Positions 24,643-36,700 of a DNA stretch of 64,000 nt are shown piece after piece. The DNA lies in NCBI RefSeq assembly GCF_040954835.1, contig NC_090712.1:5465284-5529283 (forward strand), read 5' to 3'. A program made the position numbers and the translations under genes. The DNA comes from Lepisosteus oculatus. Taxonomy: Eukaryota > Chordata > Actinopteri > Semionotiformes > Lepisosteidae. Numbering within the stretch: position 1 is the first letter of the stretch; each line of letters opens with the position of its first letter. Below the pieces are notes generated by a model that saw nothing but the letters and a program-made list of their open reading frames with translations, was not told where the DNA came from and searched no databases.

Positions 24643-25888
24643 ATGACGGTTTCCTGCGAGTACTGTAAAGAGGCTCTCGGTGCCAGACCCGGGACTTTCT
24701 CCTGCAGCTCGCCCTGCTCTAACGCGGATGCAAGCATCACCCCGGGGCTTCGCTTCAAGCGGTTCAGGTCAGTAGCTCCCCTCCACGGCAGTGCTTTACT
24801 GCTTGGCTTGCCATTTCTGCGCCGATGCGCTCCCTCTAGAGGGGGTTGTTGTGTTGCTTTCATTCAGCGAGTAGGAGCAGCGTGGGTTTGCGGGAAAAGG
24901 CGCTTTTCGTAACATGAAGGGATGGACCAAATTCAATACTTTCATTTCGTAATTAGTTCTATAGAACTGTATCTACAATGCATTTTAAACACGCTTCCCA
25001 CACACAATCGTACAGGTTAGGATTGTAGTAGGATACCTTTGATGAATGGGGCAAATGCATTTTAAGTACAACAGAAAAGCAACTTGTATAATAAGCTGCT
25101 ACGAGTTAAACTCACTCTGGAGCAGCAGCAGCAGAAGCAAAGCCAGGCACGTTGATTACTGCTGGTGATGATTCACAGATTGCTTTCCCCCTCAGTGACT
25201 AAATAGCACTCTCATGCTGTTATCCACACTGACATTTTGAATAGCTGTAATCAATGTTGAAAATGAGAGAGATGGGGAAACTAACTGCTGTTAAAGCCCC
25301 AACTTAAAAATACAGAGATGCTGTGATTCAGAGCTCTCATCTCCTGGACATAATTGGGCAGAGACAGAGAGAGAGAGAGACCCCAGAAAAAAGCGTCATT
25401 CTCTGCCCAGTGACGCCTGATACCCAGCTTGGAGGACATCCTCTTTATATGGCATCAAGGCGGACAATAAGTCCAGCCTCTTCTCTGACACCCACTCGGT
25501 GCACTGCCTATAAAGTGTAGTGGTTCCCTCAAAAGGCCAGACAATTAACTTGTGCAGCTGGGTATAGTACTTCAGTTTTCATTTTTCTTTTCTTTTTTTT
25601 TTTTGCTTCCCTCCCCACTCCTAGATGAATAATTTCCATGGAAACACGTTCTCCTAGCTTTCACTGAGAAAAGCGTTGCATAAAAATAGGGGGGGGGGGG
25701 GGGGATCTGTAGGCGATTCACACAGTCTAAAAAAACCCCAGCAGAAGTAAGCTTTTGAAGATAAGTGGTTTCCTACTTTTTTTAAACAAAAAAGGTACCG
25801 GCAAGATAAAACAGACGAGGTGATTGAAAGGGGACTGGAGGTGCACCGCAGGAACTTGTTCGGGCTGTTCTCCCTTGAGCTAGACTGA
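24643..25888 (+). CDS. Putative spliced 72-codon upstream ORF of npas4l
   Basis: The ATG at 24643 has A at -3. It opens MTVSCEYCKEALGARP, which carries CxxC and CxxxC cysteine pairs, and runs to a donor at 24767/24768 (CAG|GTCAGT). An acceptor at 25793-25794 (AAAAAAG) keeps the frame open through YRQDKTDEVIERGLEVHRR to TGA at 25886-25888. The product would be about 72 residues, ending 58 bases before the npas4l start codon. I do not recognise the peptide. It cannot be an N-terminal extension of npas4l: from this donor, neither AG in the open stretch before 25947 gives the bHLH frame. It could be a translated uORF, a separate micropeptide, or chance. Both exons and their joining are inferred from splice signals. 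Confidence 0.3.
25689..25704 (+). repeat. G16 homopolymer
   Basis: A run of 16 G about 240 bases before the npas4l start codon, inside the putative last 5' intron. Confidence 0.9.
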
Positions 25889-25946
25889 CTAGACCGAGCA
25901 ATAAGTTCTCACCCTCCTACATGCTGTGTGTGCTGATTTCTCAGTC

Positions 25947-28900
25947 ATGGTGCTCTATAGGTCCACCAAGGGAGCCTCCAAGGCCCGGAGAGACCACATT
26001 AACGCAGAGATCAGGAATATGCGGGCCCTCCTGCCCATTTCCCAAAAGGAGAAGGATCGCCTGTCATACCTGCACACCATGTCCGCCATCTGCACCTACA
26101 TAAGGAAATCGGTGTTCTTCCAAGGTAACCCAACCCAATTATCCACTGTTTTCAGTTCCACAATTATCCATTGCCGGCAATGTCTGAACTTAAAATTGAG
26201 CACAAGTTAATTCTCTTTCTTCTTCATCCATGCCAGAGCTACACAGTGAACTTGGAGAGAGCTCCCTTTTCCCATACGAGGATTTTCTGCAAGCTTTGCC
26301 TGGGTTTATAGTGGCCACAACGAGTGAGGGAAAACTGATTTACATCTCGGAGAATGTCAGCAAGTTCCTTGGTTTCTCGATGGTAAGTTATTCTCTCCTG
26401 CTGTAAGACTTTAAGAGGCTTGATTCTCTTGGATGTTGGTAACAGAACTTCATCAAGCTGTTCTTAAGATGCATTGCTTTGATTTAGTTAAATTTATTTA
26501 AACCCATTTTACCTTTCAGCATGACTCCTTTCCGAGTCAGAGTGTGCATCTCTGAACAATATATTGATATATTGATATTTTATATACATTACACATTGTT
26601 TTCAGAAATAGTTACTCTTGGAGTTTAATGTTTGGTTACATTTTTTAAAATATATTTTGGCAATTTTGTTGGAAAAGTATTAGTTCAATTGTCTTTTACA
26701 GTATTTACTTATTTACTGTGAAAAACATACTGTACTTTAGCAACCAGCATCAGTAGGGCCTGCGTTTGGCCAAGCATTCAGAATGTGTGAAATTAATGAT
26801 GTTGTTTTATTTAACATTCAGTTACAGCTTACAGCTTAAGGTATTCTGTGCATTACCAGTCAGAAAATACAAAAAAGATTATTTTTTCTTTGTTATTTAG
26901 GTGGATTTACTTCAAGGAGACAGTTTCTATGACATAGTCGAAAATGCAGATGTAGAGACGGCAAAAAGTCACCTGCAGACCGGCTCATCATCAGAAACAG
27001 GTGAGAGCATTTCTACAGGGGGAAAGAGGGGGTTGTAGTTCAGTGTACAGAAAAGCAAACTGTGCTTTCATTAAAAACATTCAGTTCATGTTTCAAGGCT
27101 TTAAATCCGATGCACTCAGAATATGAAAAAAATGCCCTTTATAATTATTATTCCAATAATAATTAATTAACATAATTAATACTGATTCACTTCAATAATA
27201 TTCGTGACAGATTAATAGTTAATGGTAATTAATGTTTCCTAAATAAACATTAATGAGAAAATCATTCTCCACTGGGCTTTGTTCTGCTGCTCTAAGACAA
27301 TGTCTTCTTATCTGAGAGTCCACTCTCATGACTCGGTGTGTTCACTTGTGAAGCATTTGCTACCGCCTTTGTGGTTCCTTTCGCATGTGACGAGCTGAGA
27401 GCCTAGGGCAGTAGGGCAGTAGGCCACCTTGATTTTATCACTCACTCATGCTCTCATTACACTACAGAAATCCAGCTCGTGTTGGCAGGTTGTCTCATTC
27501 CCTCTGTGTGTTTTCTCCTTCTGCTCCCAGAGACTGCATTCGTTTGTCGGATGCACACCTCCAGGGCGTTTCGCCTCCGACACGGGAGAAGCTGCCCCGT
27601 GCTGGTCCGGGGGAGGTTTCAGCTGGGCGCCTCCCCGGGCTCGAGCCCGGTTTTCATTGCCCTCTGCTCCCCGGTTGTCAGCTGGCTGCAGGACACAGAC
27701 GCTTGCTGCTTTGTGCCACATTTCCAGTCCCTCCACGGGCTCGACATGGCGTTCACTGAGGTCCCTGACAGGTGAGAGCCGAAAGACATAAAAGCCATCC
27801 TGGGATTCTGAATAAGGAAACAAAAATTGGCATTTTGGAGTAGCACCTTTGTCATTCATAACAGCAAAATCTGCCGAGTGTGGCTGTCAGTATATTGGTG
27901 TGAAGGAAAGCAGCACATTCACAGCACACTGACACTGGTGCTGAAAATCGACTTTGTTTCTTGAAGTTTTGTGAGTCAGCAAAAAGGCGGAGGCAGCAAA
28001 GTTTTTTAAATCTGCCATTATGATGACAATAAAACAATCATTGCTGTTCTTCTTCTCAATAAGAACAATGTGCAGCCTCTCTCATGGTTTTTATGATTCA
28101 GTTTTCTTCAGCGTTTTTAAGATGCTTTACTGTTCAGTTAAGCCAAAGTGGGAGCATGGTTTTCAACTCTTACTTTCTTGCTAGTGTGGTGCTCCATCTG
28201 GGTTATTCGAACAAGGAAATGATCCGTCAACCGTGGTACAGTCTGCTCCATCCTGATGATCTTGCCTTCGCCGCCGCTCAGCACAAGATTTTGTGTAAGT
28301 CTTTACTTACAGTATGAGCATTATTTCTGGAGTATTGTGAAAAACGGGATTTGTTTTTACGTGTAAAGTAGATCCTCATCATTCCTAAAAATCTATTATT
28401 TACTTAGAAGGTTCTTCCAATTTTAAGGGCAAGAATGAAAACAAAAATAAACAAAATAATTCTAAACAAACAGAACTTTCCACTCTTTCCTGACTCTCTG
28501 ACAAATTTATTCTAAAGCAGCAGATATTTGTTAACTTTCTTCCTCTCCATGGTTTACAGTGAAGGCAGATGATGACATGCCTGTGGAAATGGTTCTGAGA
28601 ATGCAATGCAAGAATCTCTCTTGGACCTGCTTCTATATTGTGGCTGTCAAGGATTCTCGGAGTCAGTCAGTGTCTTGCACTAACTACATTATCAGGTACC
28701 ACAAATAATGTAATTTAGTTGATTTCTGAGATTTTCTTGAAGTATTGACCCATTTTTCAGAGGCATAGCGAAAAACACAGAGGTGCTTTCTATTATCTTG
28801 CAGACATTTATGCCATAAATTTGTGGTTAGTGTTCATGTTGCATTATGTGCTTTTCGCTTCTAATATGCGAGTTTTTGTTTTGGTGCACCTTCAACCTGA

Positions 28901-30870
28901 ACCAGCAGATGCCACTAGAATCCCACACCAGCAAAACTTGAGCACTACAGATGGCACATTCTCTATTCTTAGGCACATTACAATTGTATAAATTCATCCC
29001 TAAAAAAGAATTAATATACATGTACTTTATCTCATTTACAGTGAAACGGAAGCCACTTTCCTTAGTGAACAAATCCACGCTCATGTCAACTGCAGATCAA
29101 GAACCTCCAGCCACAGATCCTCAAATCACTATCAGATCAGCCCTGAAGCATCAGACACCAGTCAGAGCTTCACTGACAGCCCGGCGCAGAACCTAAAGAG
29201 ACAGATGAATGAAGGCAACCCGACCGAAGAGCCAAGGATCAAAACAAGCAGGATTTCAGAGCCCAGCATTTCCCTGTATTATTCTACTTTAAATAACCAG
29301 CCTAGTGGAGGCAGCCCTCCACCCGTGTTGAGTGACTGTCTTGAATTACCTTCCACCCCTCCTTACAGCCCAGATTTCCAAGGCTCTCCTATCCTTCAAG
29401 AGGAAGCTAGCTCCTCAGCCTTTACCATTTCTGACTTCCTCTTGGAAAGCTACAGCTTCCCAGAGAGCCTGCAGTCACCCACAGCAGAGTCCCTGCCCTA
29501 CAGCGTCCTTTCTGCACTGCCCAGCCCCCACGCGGCGGCAGAGGCTCTCCCAGGCATTGCGGACGCTGCCATCGGCATCAACAGCTTTGGGGTGGCGTGG
29601 GCGATGTCGCCACAGCTTCCGGGTTCCCCTCCCCACGATCTCTCGAGCTGCTCCAGCGATGTGCACCTGGTGCCCGATTGCCTGCAGCTTGAAGATGTCT
29701 GTGGAGGTGTGTCAGACTGCAGTTTTCACCCGGACGACTTCGGCATTCCTGAAAGCCTCCCAGCTGGAGTGCCCCCTTACCTTGTGCCTCATGGCTCTGT
29801 CAGTAGCGCCGGCCTTCCCACAAGCCTGCCGACTCCCGACGCTTCACCCACCTCGGAGAGCAGCTTTCATTACAGCGAGAAGGAACAGGCCGAAATCAGC
29901 ATCCTGGCCAGGCAAATCTCTTCGCTTGCCAGCAGCTTTGATACGCGCCAGTCCGTGGACCACGTTCTGAGCGCTCTGCGCCCTTCTGAATCAGAGGCCG
30001 TCTTGAGTGAAGAGGTCATCTACGGCATCTTAAAGGAGCTGGACGTGGTTCAGGCAAAAGACTGCCTTCCTCACTGCAGCCCTACCTCTGACAGATGTGC
30101 CGAATCTCAGCCCTCTTGTTCAGACTCTGCCTGCGCACTGGAGGGGAGTCAGGACCTCCTGCACAGTAATTCATCGGAGACATCATCTTTTCCACATGTT
30201 GCACTTGAAGACAACCTGCCCCTGGATCAGCTCTCCACAGTTCATCCAGCGCTAGACACCTGCATCCGGAGGTCTTCTTGTAACGGATATGCCAATGAGT
30301 TGTATCAACTCAATGAATATCTGCACAATAGCCTCCAGCAAGGTAAATTTTAATTCATATGACACCATCAGCACACCACCAGTAAAAGCACTAGCTGTAA
30401 CCATGCATTTATCTCCAGATCAACATACTTTGTTTTGTTCTCTCGCCATTTTCAAGGGATAATCTGAATCACGTAAAATATCCTTAAGTGCATTTAAAAA
30501 TCTCACACGAATGGTAATAATCCTTGCAGAATTTAAACAAAAACAACCTCTTTATGGGTTTATGCCTCTTTATGCCTAACGGCAGTGTGTTGTGGTGGGA
30601 GTAAACACCCAGAAGCTCTGAAGCAAGGCTGTTTTCAGATCACTCTTTTCTAGATGTGGTTAAAATTCCACATTCAAAAATTAAACAGAAACTTTCTGGA
30701 GTTTTTTTTTTAACTTAACTGCAGCCACATTGCAAATGATGTTACTTACGGTTACGTAAAAGCTTATTCTTCAAACTTGTATTGCTGTCTGCCATAGCTC
30801 AGTATTCATGTTGTTCTTTCTTTTCTCTTGATTCATTTCAGATGGACTTGTTGAAGAATCCATGTACTGA
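25947..30870 (+). CDS. npas4l: NPAS4-like bHLH-PAS transcription factor (cloche class)
   Basis: A nuclear bHLH-PAS factor that would pair with ARNT-type partners. In zebrafish, npas4l/cloche starts the endothelial and blood programme (family knowledge). Coding exons: 25947-26124, 26237-26382, 26901-27000, 27531-27771, 28185-28294, 28560-28695, 29042-30342 and 30842-30870. These total 2241 bases (746 residues plus stop); all introns are GT-AG and every phase closes. The bHLH is at residues 1-57 ([20 protein letters not shown], then [16 protein letters not shown]). PAS-A is at about 74-138 ([20 protein letters not shown]). PAS-B is at about 195-303 ([24 protein letters not shown]). The long seventh exon is Ser/Pro-rich and holds the NPAS4 signature [19 protein letters not shown] at about 579-597. 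The C-terminus [18 protein letters not shown] resembles the NPAS4 end. The start ATG has G at -3 and +4. I favour npas4l over npas4 because of the divergent bHLH ([16 protein letters not shown]) and the klhdc3/rrp36 neighbourhood. The main alternative is another NPAS4 paralogue. Confidence 0.9.
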
Positions 30871-32105
30871 AATAAGTCTGTGACTTACTGTACTTCACCT
30901 TGTATGGCATATTGTCATGACAACCTGAAGCTTCTTCACTGGATTCAACAAAGAACTTGAAGGCATTTGTTATGGGGACTTTCTTTGTCTTGTGTCCAAA
31001 AGACTGTATCAACAGAGGGGTCCAGTGCCTCAAAAAGCAATTGTTACTTCAAAAAAACAATGACATTTTCCAAAAATGGAACGTCATTTAATTTAAAGAT
31101 TGTTAAAATGTATATTTGATGGACCAAACTAGTAGGCGTAGCCAAATTTGTATGAGCATTAAGTATTATTTTTTAGATGGTTGATTGTTCACTGTGCTGC
31201 ACTAGTATTGCTTATAGTGCTCTACAAACATATGGTACTATGTTAAAACAATAATTTGCAAAACCACAAACCACAAATCTCATTGTACACAACACCAGTT
31301 ACTGAGAGTCTTGCTATATTGCTGTATGCATAACTACTCCTGAGCACTTAATTACATGTGCAGATTTGAGGAAAATGATAAAGGCAGTGAGAAAAGAAAA
31401 GCCCATCTGCAGTATTAAACAGTCAATCACCAATATGAAACAAGAATGCAAAACCATCCTTTAACATTTCCTGTTAAGGAAACTGTACTGGTTCTTACCC
31501 TTCCAAACTTGTAGACGCGATGTTTCTGGCCTCAAGTGAATGAATATTCACTACAGAATGAGAAGTTGAAGGGCTTCATTAAAAAAACAACAAGTAAAAA
31601 CAACAAAAAAACTTGTTTACCTCGACTTAAACTGAACTACCTCTGTATGTACCTCTGTGTGGCACATTAAAACCAGTACAGGAGCTTCTTATAGAACATT
31701 GTGTATTATACCAGTCTGATTGGCTGGTAAGCTTCTACAAATGTGAGCCCAGTGCTTCTGAATTAGTACAGAACTTAATGTTCAGAGTTAAGTATTGTGA
31801 ACATACTTGGAGATGTGTGCCTTTTAAAAAGAATTTGTGTTAGAGAAACACCAGCTGTATTACAAAGCATATTAAAAGTGTTGTGCAACATGATACTGAG
31901 ATGTAATTATTTAAACTCATGGCTGTTTTGCCATTGACAAATTAGTCTTGCTCCTCTGGCAATATTAATGAAGTTATCCTTTCTTGTAGCTAAAAAGTAC
32001 ATTTATTTTGTGCCAAAATGTAACATATGTGTAAATCTGAAAAAAATATTTTAGGATTTTATTTTGTATTTTTGTATTGCAAATAAAGTGAAAGATCTAA
32101 ACTGA
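30871..32105 (+). other. npas4l: npas4l 3' UTR
   Basis: About 1.2 kb of AT-rich sequence after the stop, ending at AATAAA (32082-32087). It contains several ATTTA pentamers (for example near 31086, 31907 and 32000), as expected for an unstable early-response mRNA. That effect is inferred. Confidence 0.7.
32082..32087 (+). terminator. npas4l: npas4l polyadenylation signal
   Basis: AATAAA followed by GTGAAAG and a T/G-bearing stretch, with no other AATAAA noticed before it in the 3' UTR. Confidence 0.7.
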
Positions 32106-32267
32106 CTGAATGCACTAGTTTTGAATGGGGATGGATTTTAAGCTCAGTCAAATATTTGTTCCACATTTGTTGTTTGATTTGCCCATGCATACAAGTGTCT
32201 GCCATGACTGACAACATATAGACAAGCCAGATTTTACATACTGTGGTATTGCAAACAGTTATAAATC

Positions 32268-32571
32268 TTCCAATTCAGGGTCATGGGGGAGCCAGAGTCT
32301 ATCCCAGCAAGCAAGGCAGGATACACCCTGGACAGGACACCAGCCCATTGTAGGGCACATACTCACACCAGGGCCAAACTTCACAGAAGCCAATTAACCT
32401 ACTGGTATATTTTTGGACTGAAAGATGAAACTGGAGCCCCCAGCAGAAACCCACACGAACAGGGGGAGAACCTACAAACTCCTCACAAGACGGCACCCCA
32501 GGTCTTGAATTGAACCGAAGGCCTCAGGGCTGTGAGGCAGCACTGCTAGCCACTGTGTAACACTGCAGCTC
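32268..32571 (-). repeat. V-SINE-like element
   Basis: Minus-strand copy. It reads TCATGGGGGAGCCAGAGTCT, GGATACACCCTGGACAGGAC, AACAGGGGGAGAACCTACAA and ends at CACTGTGTAACACTGCAGCT. This is the same family as 15163-15465 and 37385-37708. It lies between the npas4l poly(A) site and the rrp36 promoter. Confidence 0.8.
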
Positions 32572-32740
32572 ACTTCTGTTTCATATAATGACACAGTAAA
32601 TTACATTATGATTCAAATAGTTTTTAGACTGTCTAACGCAAGCACTCATTGGCAGGTCCCTTGTTCTACAAAATTATCTTCTCTACTTGCTCACTTTCAG
32701 CACTAGACAGCGCCAAACTACTGCACAGTCTTATAAACAA

Positions 32741-32757
32741 CAGCGCCCCCTGCAGCC
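32741..32757 (-). promoter_or_regulatory. CTCF-like motif between npas4l and rrp36
   Basis: The minus strand reads GGCTGCAGGGGGCGCTG, which fits the CTCF core CCASYAGRKGGCRS at 12 of 14 positions. It sits in the 0.7-kb gap between the npas4l end and the rrp36 first exon. Binding is inferred. Confidence 0.45.
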
Positions 32758-32822
32758 AGGCCGCTGTATCACCGCCTCCGTCTCAGCACGTTGGTGATAG
32801 AAGTGGATTGAAGCGGGGCATC

Positions 32823-32828
32823 CACGTG
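32823..32828 (+). promoter_or_regulatory. rrp36: CACGTG E-box at rrp36 promoter
   Basis: A perfect palindromic E-box about 50 bases before the first donor (GTAAGC at 32875), in a CpG-rich stretch. Ribosome-biogenesis genes are commonly MYC/E-box driven. Use here is inferred. Confidence 0.45.
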
Positions 32829-32874
32829 CACAGCGAGGGATGAGTTTCTGAGGTTGTCCGGCGTGTTTATTAAA
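32829..32874 (+). other. rrp36: Putative rrp36 5' non-coding exon
   Basis: A donor TTAAA|GTAAGC at 32874/32875 in CpG-rich sequence faces the acceptor CTCCTTTCAG at 33699-33700, which sits 6 bases before the rrp36 ATG. The left edge is a guess. Confidence 0.45.
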
Positions 32875-33706
32875 GTAAGCATCTGTCTTTTAATGTTGTG
32901 TCTTTGGTGAACAGAAGGAAAACGCGGAGTTTCTGTTACGAAGCGTCAATCCGCTTCGCGGGGAACTCGATGATGTTGAGCTCATGTTGTATGTGTGTGT
33001 AAACAAAAGGCCTCAGTCGAGCCGGGGACTGGAGTGAGTTTGCCATCCCGGAAAGCAGCTCATGAGCCTCAGCTTAACACAAGATTTACTCTGCGGTTCC
33101 CTGCGGATGTAGTAATAATAAAAGATTTTAAATCAGAAATCAGAATTTCTTGTTTTGCGCAATGTTGTTTATAGTTCACCGGTTTCTCTCTCAATATTTT
33201 CCGGATATTCTCGGAAATATTTCACTCCAGTTTTACAGTGAAGAATGCAGAATAGTACAGAAAAGCATTACAGTGTCTTTATTATTATAGTGTTTATAGT
33301 GTATTATTGTGTTTACCTTTTAGTGTAGACCTTTATCGGTGTTAGAAATTACTGAGAAATGACTATTGTACCTCCCGGTAGTGACAGCCTCGGTTAAGTT
33401 TGGAAAATTACAAGTCTTATACTGTATATACGGAACATACAGTACAGTCATACACTACACTGCTGTAGTTATTATTTGCGTATTGTGGGGAATCTGACAA
33501 AAAGTTCTGCTAAAATGCGTATTATTAGGTTGCTGTTACTGCATTTTTTTGCGCAGAACGCTGTAATTTTTAATTTTGCATTGTGTACGAGCTGCATGCA
33601 TTTGCTATTTTCTGCTAAAGACTGCAAGAGAGTGAAAGTACAGTAGGTTGACGTAAAGCAGCTGCTCGGTGTCTGGATTAGTTTTTTTTTCTCCTTTCAG
33701 CTCACG

Positions 33707-36700
33707 ATGGCATCGAAGGCCAAGGGGGGGATTCGGAAAGGTAAAGGCCGGGAGGCAGCGCCGGTGCGCCGGGGTCTGGAGCAGAAAGCCGGGGGCTCCG
33801 AGAGCGAGGACTCGGATCAGGAGGAGCTGGAGAGGAACTTCTCTCTGATCAGAAAGCGCTTCGCGGCGCCGGGACCCCAGGGAGCCCCGGACTCCAGCGA
33901 GGCAAGAGAGAGGGAAGACTCCGGGGCAGAGGAGGACTCGAGGTGCGGCGGCGAGGGAGGCGAAGACACCGGGGAGAGCGACGCCAGCGACGGGTCCGAG
34001 GAGTCCGACTGCGATACTGAAGATGGAGACTCGGGGGATCAGCAGCCTGGCCTGGGAAAATTAAAAAACACTGGTGGGAAAATGGAAACTAGAGAAGAAA
34101 TCCAGAGAGGTATAGTATTTGGCAGCAGCTTGGAGTGGTGGATGGGGACCGGAGGGTCCTGGGTTCGAATCCCAAGTGGGGAGCAAAATACTTCAGTCTC
34201 TTTGCTCCAGTTAAGGCCCTGCTGTATAAACGGGTATCCAGGTTCAAAATTTGTTTGAATTACCTGTTAATTATACAAATTATATAATTATGTTTTTTAA
34301 TATTATATAAAAAAATCCCAAAAATGGCTATTAAATAGCTTGGTCTTTCCATAATTCTCACCAGGGGTTATCTTTTTAATCTAAATGTATTAACATATCT
34401 GTAAAATTGCATGCAGGCAGGCAAGTGTGTTGTTGATATTCCAGTATCCATGCGATTGAAGGTTACTTCTGAATTGTAATGAGATGGCACAGGAAACTCT
34501 ATTAGGATAATTTTTTTTAATTAAAGATTAAAGTCAGCTGGTAGAAATGTCTTGGCAGTCAGTTTTTTTTTGTGTTGTTCGGTATGTTTACCATTGCAGT
34601 GGAAGAAAACCTGTCTGCAGGGAGATTAGGAAAGGTGTTAGTGTCTCACTTGTCAAAACAATAGCAGCGGTTTAGTCTTGCCTGGCAGCATTATCACTAA
34701 AATGGAACTTTAAACCTAATCTCATCCCAAGGCCAGAGAAAAAAAAGTGCTGCTCTTGATCCATTTTCCTTCTTAATGCAATAACCCAGACAACAGGGCA
34801 GCTGCAGTCCTTGAGAATTGCAAGAGCAGTTTTGATTACTAAATGCTTCGTGAGCAAAAGAAAAGAACATGCAAACCCTAGCTCTTGCATAAAACTATAC
34901 AAACATCTTTAGCCATGTTTTAATAAGAAAAAGCTAAACATTCCAGGTGAAATGTGTGTCGTTATCAGAATGGCAATAAATATATTTAAATTGATTTTAG
35001 GCATTCCCAGTAAGCCTCGCAAGAGTTTGTGATCAGTTAAGGTCCTTATATTGGATCTCCTGCTCTCCTTTTTCATCCACAGGAGTCGGTCTCCCTTTAA
35101 AAGCTACATGGCCAGTGAGCGTGGTTATTAGTTTCGACATGATTTTCTAAAGCTGCACAAACAAAACAAAATTACCTGTTGCATTTCAGTGTCAAAAATA
35201 AAAAAATGTGGACAATATCTTTTTTTTTTTCACGGTGGTGAAACCGGCAAGCCATACGTATGAAGAGCTTAACTAATCTTTATCACCAAACCCAGGAGAA
35301 ATGCACTGTTACCAAAGGATGGTCAAACCAGCTGTTGAAAGTGCATAAAGGGGATGTTTCAGATACTGCGCTAAAAGAGAATGCGTTGGATGTGGAGTGT
35401 GGTGTATTGTTGTTCTGCTGAAAGATGGCAATTAATAGATTTCTTTTCCTCCTTGGTACAGAACTTTCCGCAATGTCCTTTGAGGAGATAATGCAGCTGC
35501 AGAATAAGGTTGGAACTAAAATCTACAATGAAGTGGCTTACGGGTCAAAAAGAAAGTCTTCATCGGAGAAAGGAATGAAGCGCCTGAACAAGAACAGGTA
35601 AAAGAATCTTTTTCCTTCTGGTTTTTACTGTTCTGGGAAGGGTTGTGAAATTAGTGGGGAATGTAGGGTTTTTCAAAAAGCTTCTCATGAAGGAGGAGCA
35701 TTGGGGAGCTGTTTATTCATTTATTTTGGGTAGAGCAGTCTTTATCTTGCGATTATTGGGAGGTTCATTTGCAGCAGAGCGATTATGAAATCCTTCTGTG
35801 TGGAATCACGGAAGGCTCCTAATCAAGGCAGGTCCTCCCAGCATTCTCCCCGATAACCAAGCCAGCTTTGCTTTATCCATTTTTAGAAAGATTGCAGTTT
35901 CTTCTTTCTTTCTTGTCAGGCCCATGGAGATATCAGCCAAGCAGCCTGTTCCTTTTCTCAGGCGGGTGGTGCCAGTCAAAAAACCGGTAAAAAAAAAAAC
36001 CCTCCTTGTAGGAAATTTCAGAATTGAGCTGTGTGTGAAGTCATTGTGTCGTAGTGTCAATTGACTGCCACTGTTATTTGTCCTTTAAAATTTTACCGAA
36101 TAGATTTCCCTTTTCCCAAGAGGAAATACTGCTTTCCCACCCTGTATAGTTATTTGCTGGTGTCCTTTCAATGAGTATCATCTTAAAATGCATGAAAAAT
36201 CAAACATTTCTCCTTCTGTATTTTTTCTTTTTTTAACCTGTGAGTTTGGGGGGCATGTTCTGGTTTTGGAATATATGTTGCAAGTAACTACGATTTATTT
36301 TTCCAGGTATTCAGAGATCCTCGTTTTGATGATTTGTCAGGAGAGTACAACCCGGAGGTATTTGAAAAGACTCACAAGTTCATAGGAGACATTAAGAAAA
36401 AAGAAAAAGAGGTATGATCATCTTTAGAAATTAAGGCTTATTTGCTGTTGTCATTGTCATAAAATGCAATTAGAACTCATTGTTATAATGTGTTTGTTTG
36501 AAAATAGTAGTGAATGCTTTTAAAATTGAATGCTCAGAACAGCCATATTAGACACGGTGTTATAGATGACTTTCTTTACATTGCGGAAAAGTACTTGGCA
36601 TAGCAATAAGCAGAAAAAAACTAATTTGAACAGCTAGGAATACATTTTCTTCTTAAAAGGTAATTCTGATGTGTCTATATCTCTAGGAATTGTGTAGCAG

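Noticed and set aside
24643..24767. MTVSCEYCKEAL exon as an N-terminal extension of npas4l
   Set aside because: The donor is phase 2. The only AG acceptors in the open stretch before 25947 (ending at 25905 and 25944) give the wrong frame, and in-frame stops lie at 25881, 25890 and 25902.
25926..25946. Upstream start for npas4l adding seven residues
   Set aside because: The codon at 25926 is GTG, not ATG. The ATG at 25947 has good context and fits the family's usual N-terminus right before YRSTKGASK.
27446..27859. Minus-strand 137-codon frame and two overlapping plus-strand frames over 27429-27859
   Set aside because: They overlap the GC-rich fourth npas4l coding exon (27531-27771). Only the frame that closes with the neighbouring exons reads PAS sequence; the rest are shadows.
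29332..29970. 212-codon plus-strand frame inside the large npas4l exon
   Set aside because: Alternate frame of the Ser/Pro-rich seventh npas4l exon. The other frame carries the conserved FHYSEKEQ signature and joins both neighbouring exons.
34118..34260. tRNA gene
   Set aside because: A B-box is present, but no cloverleaf arms close and the body is that of a tRNA-derived SINE.
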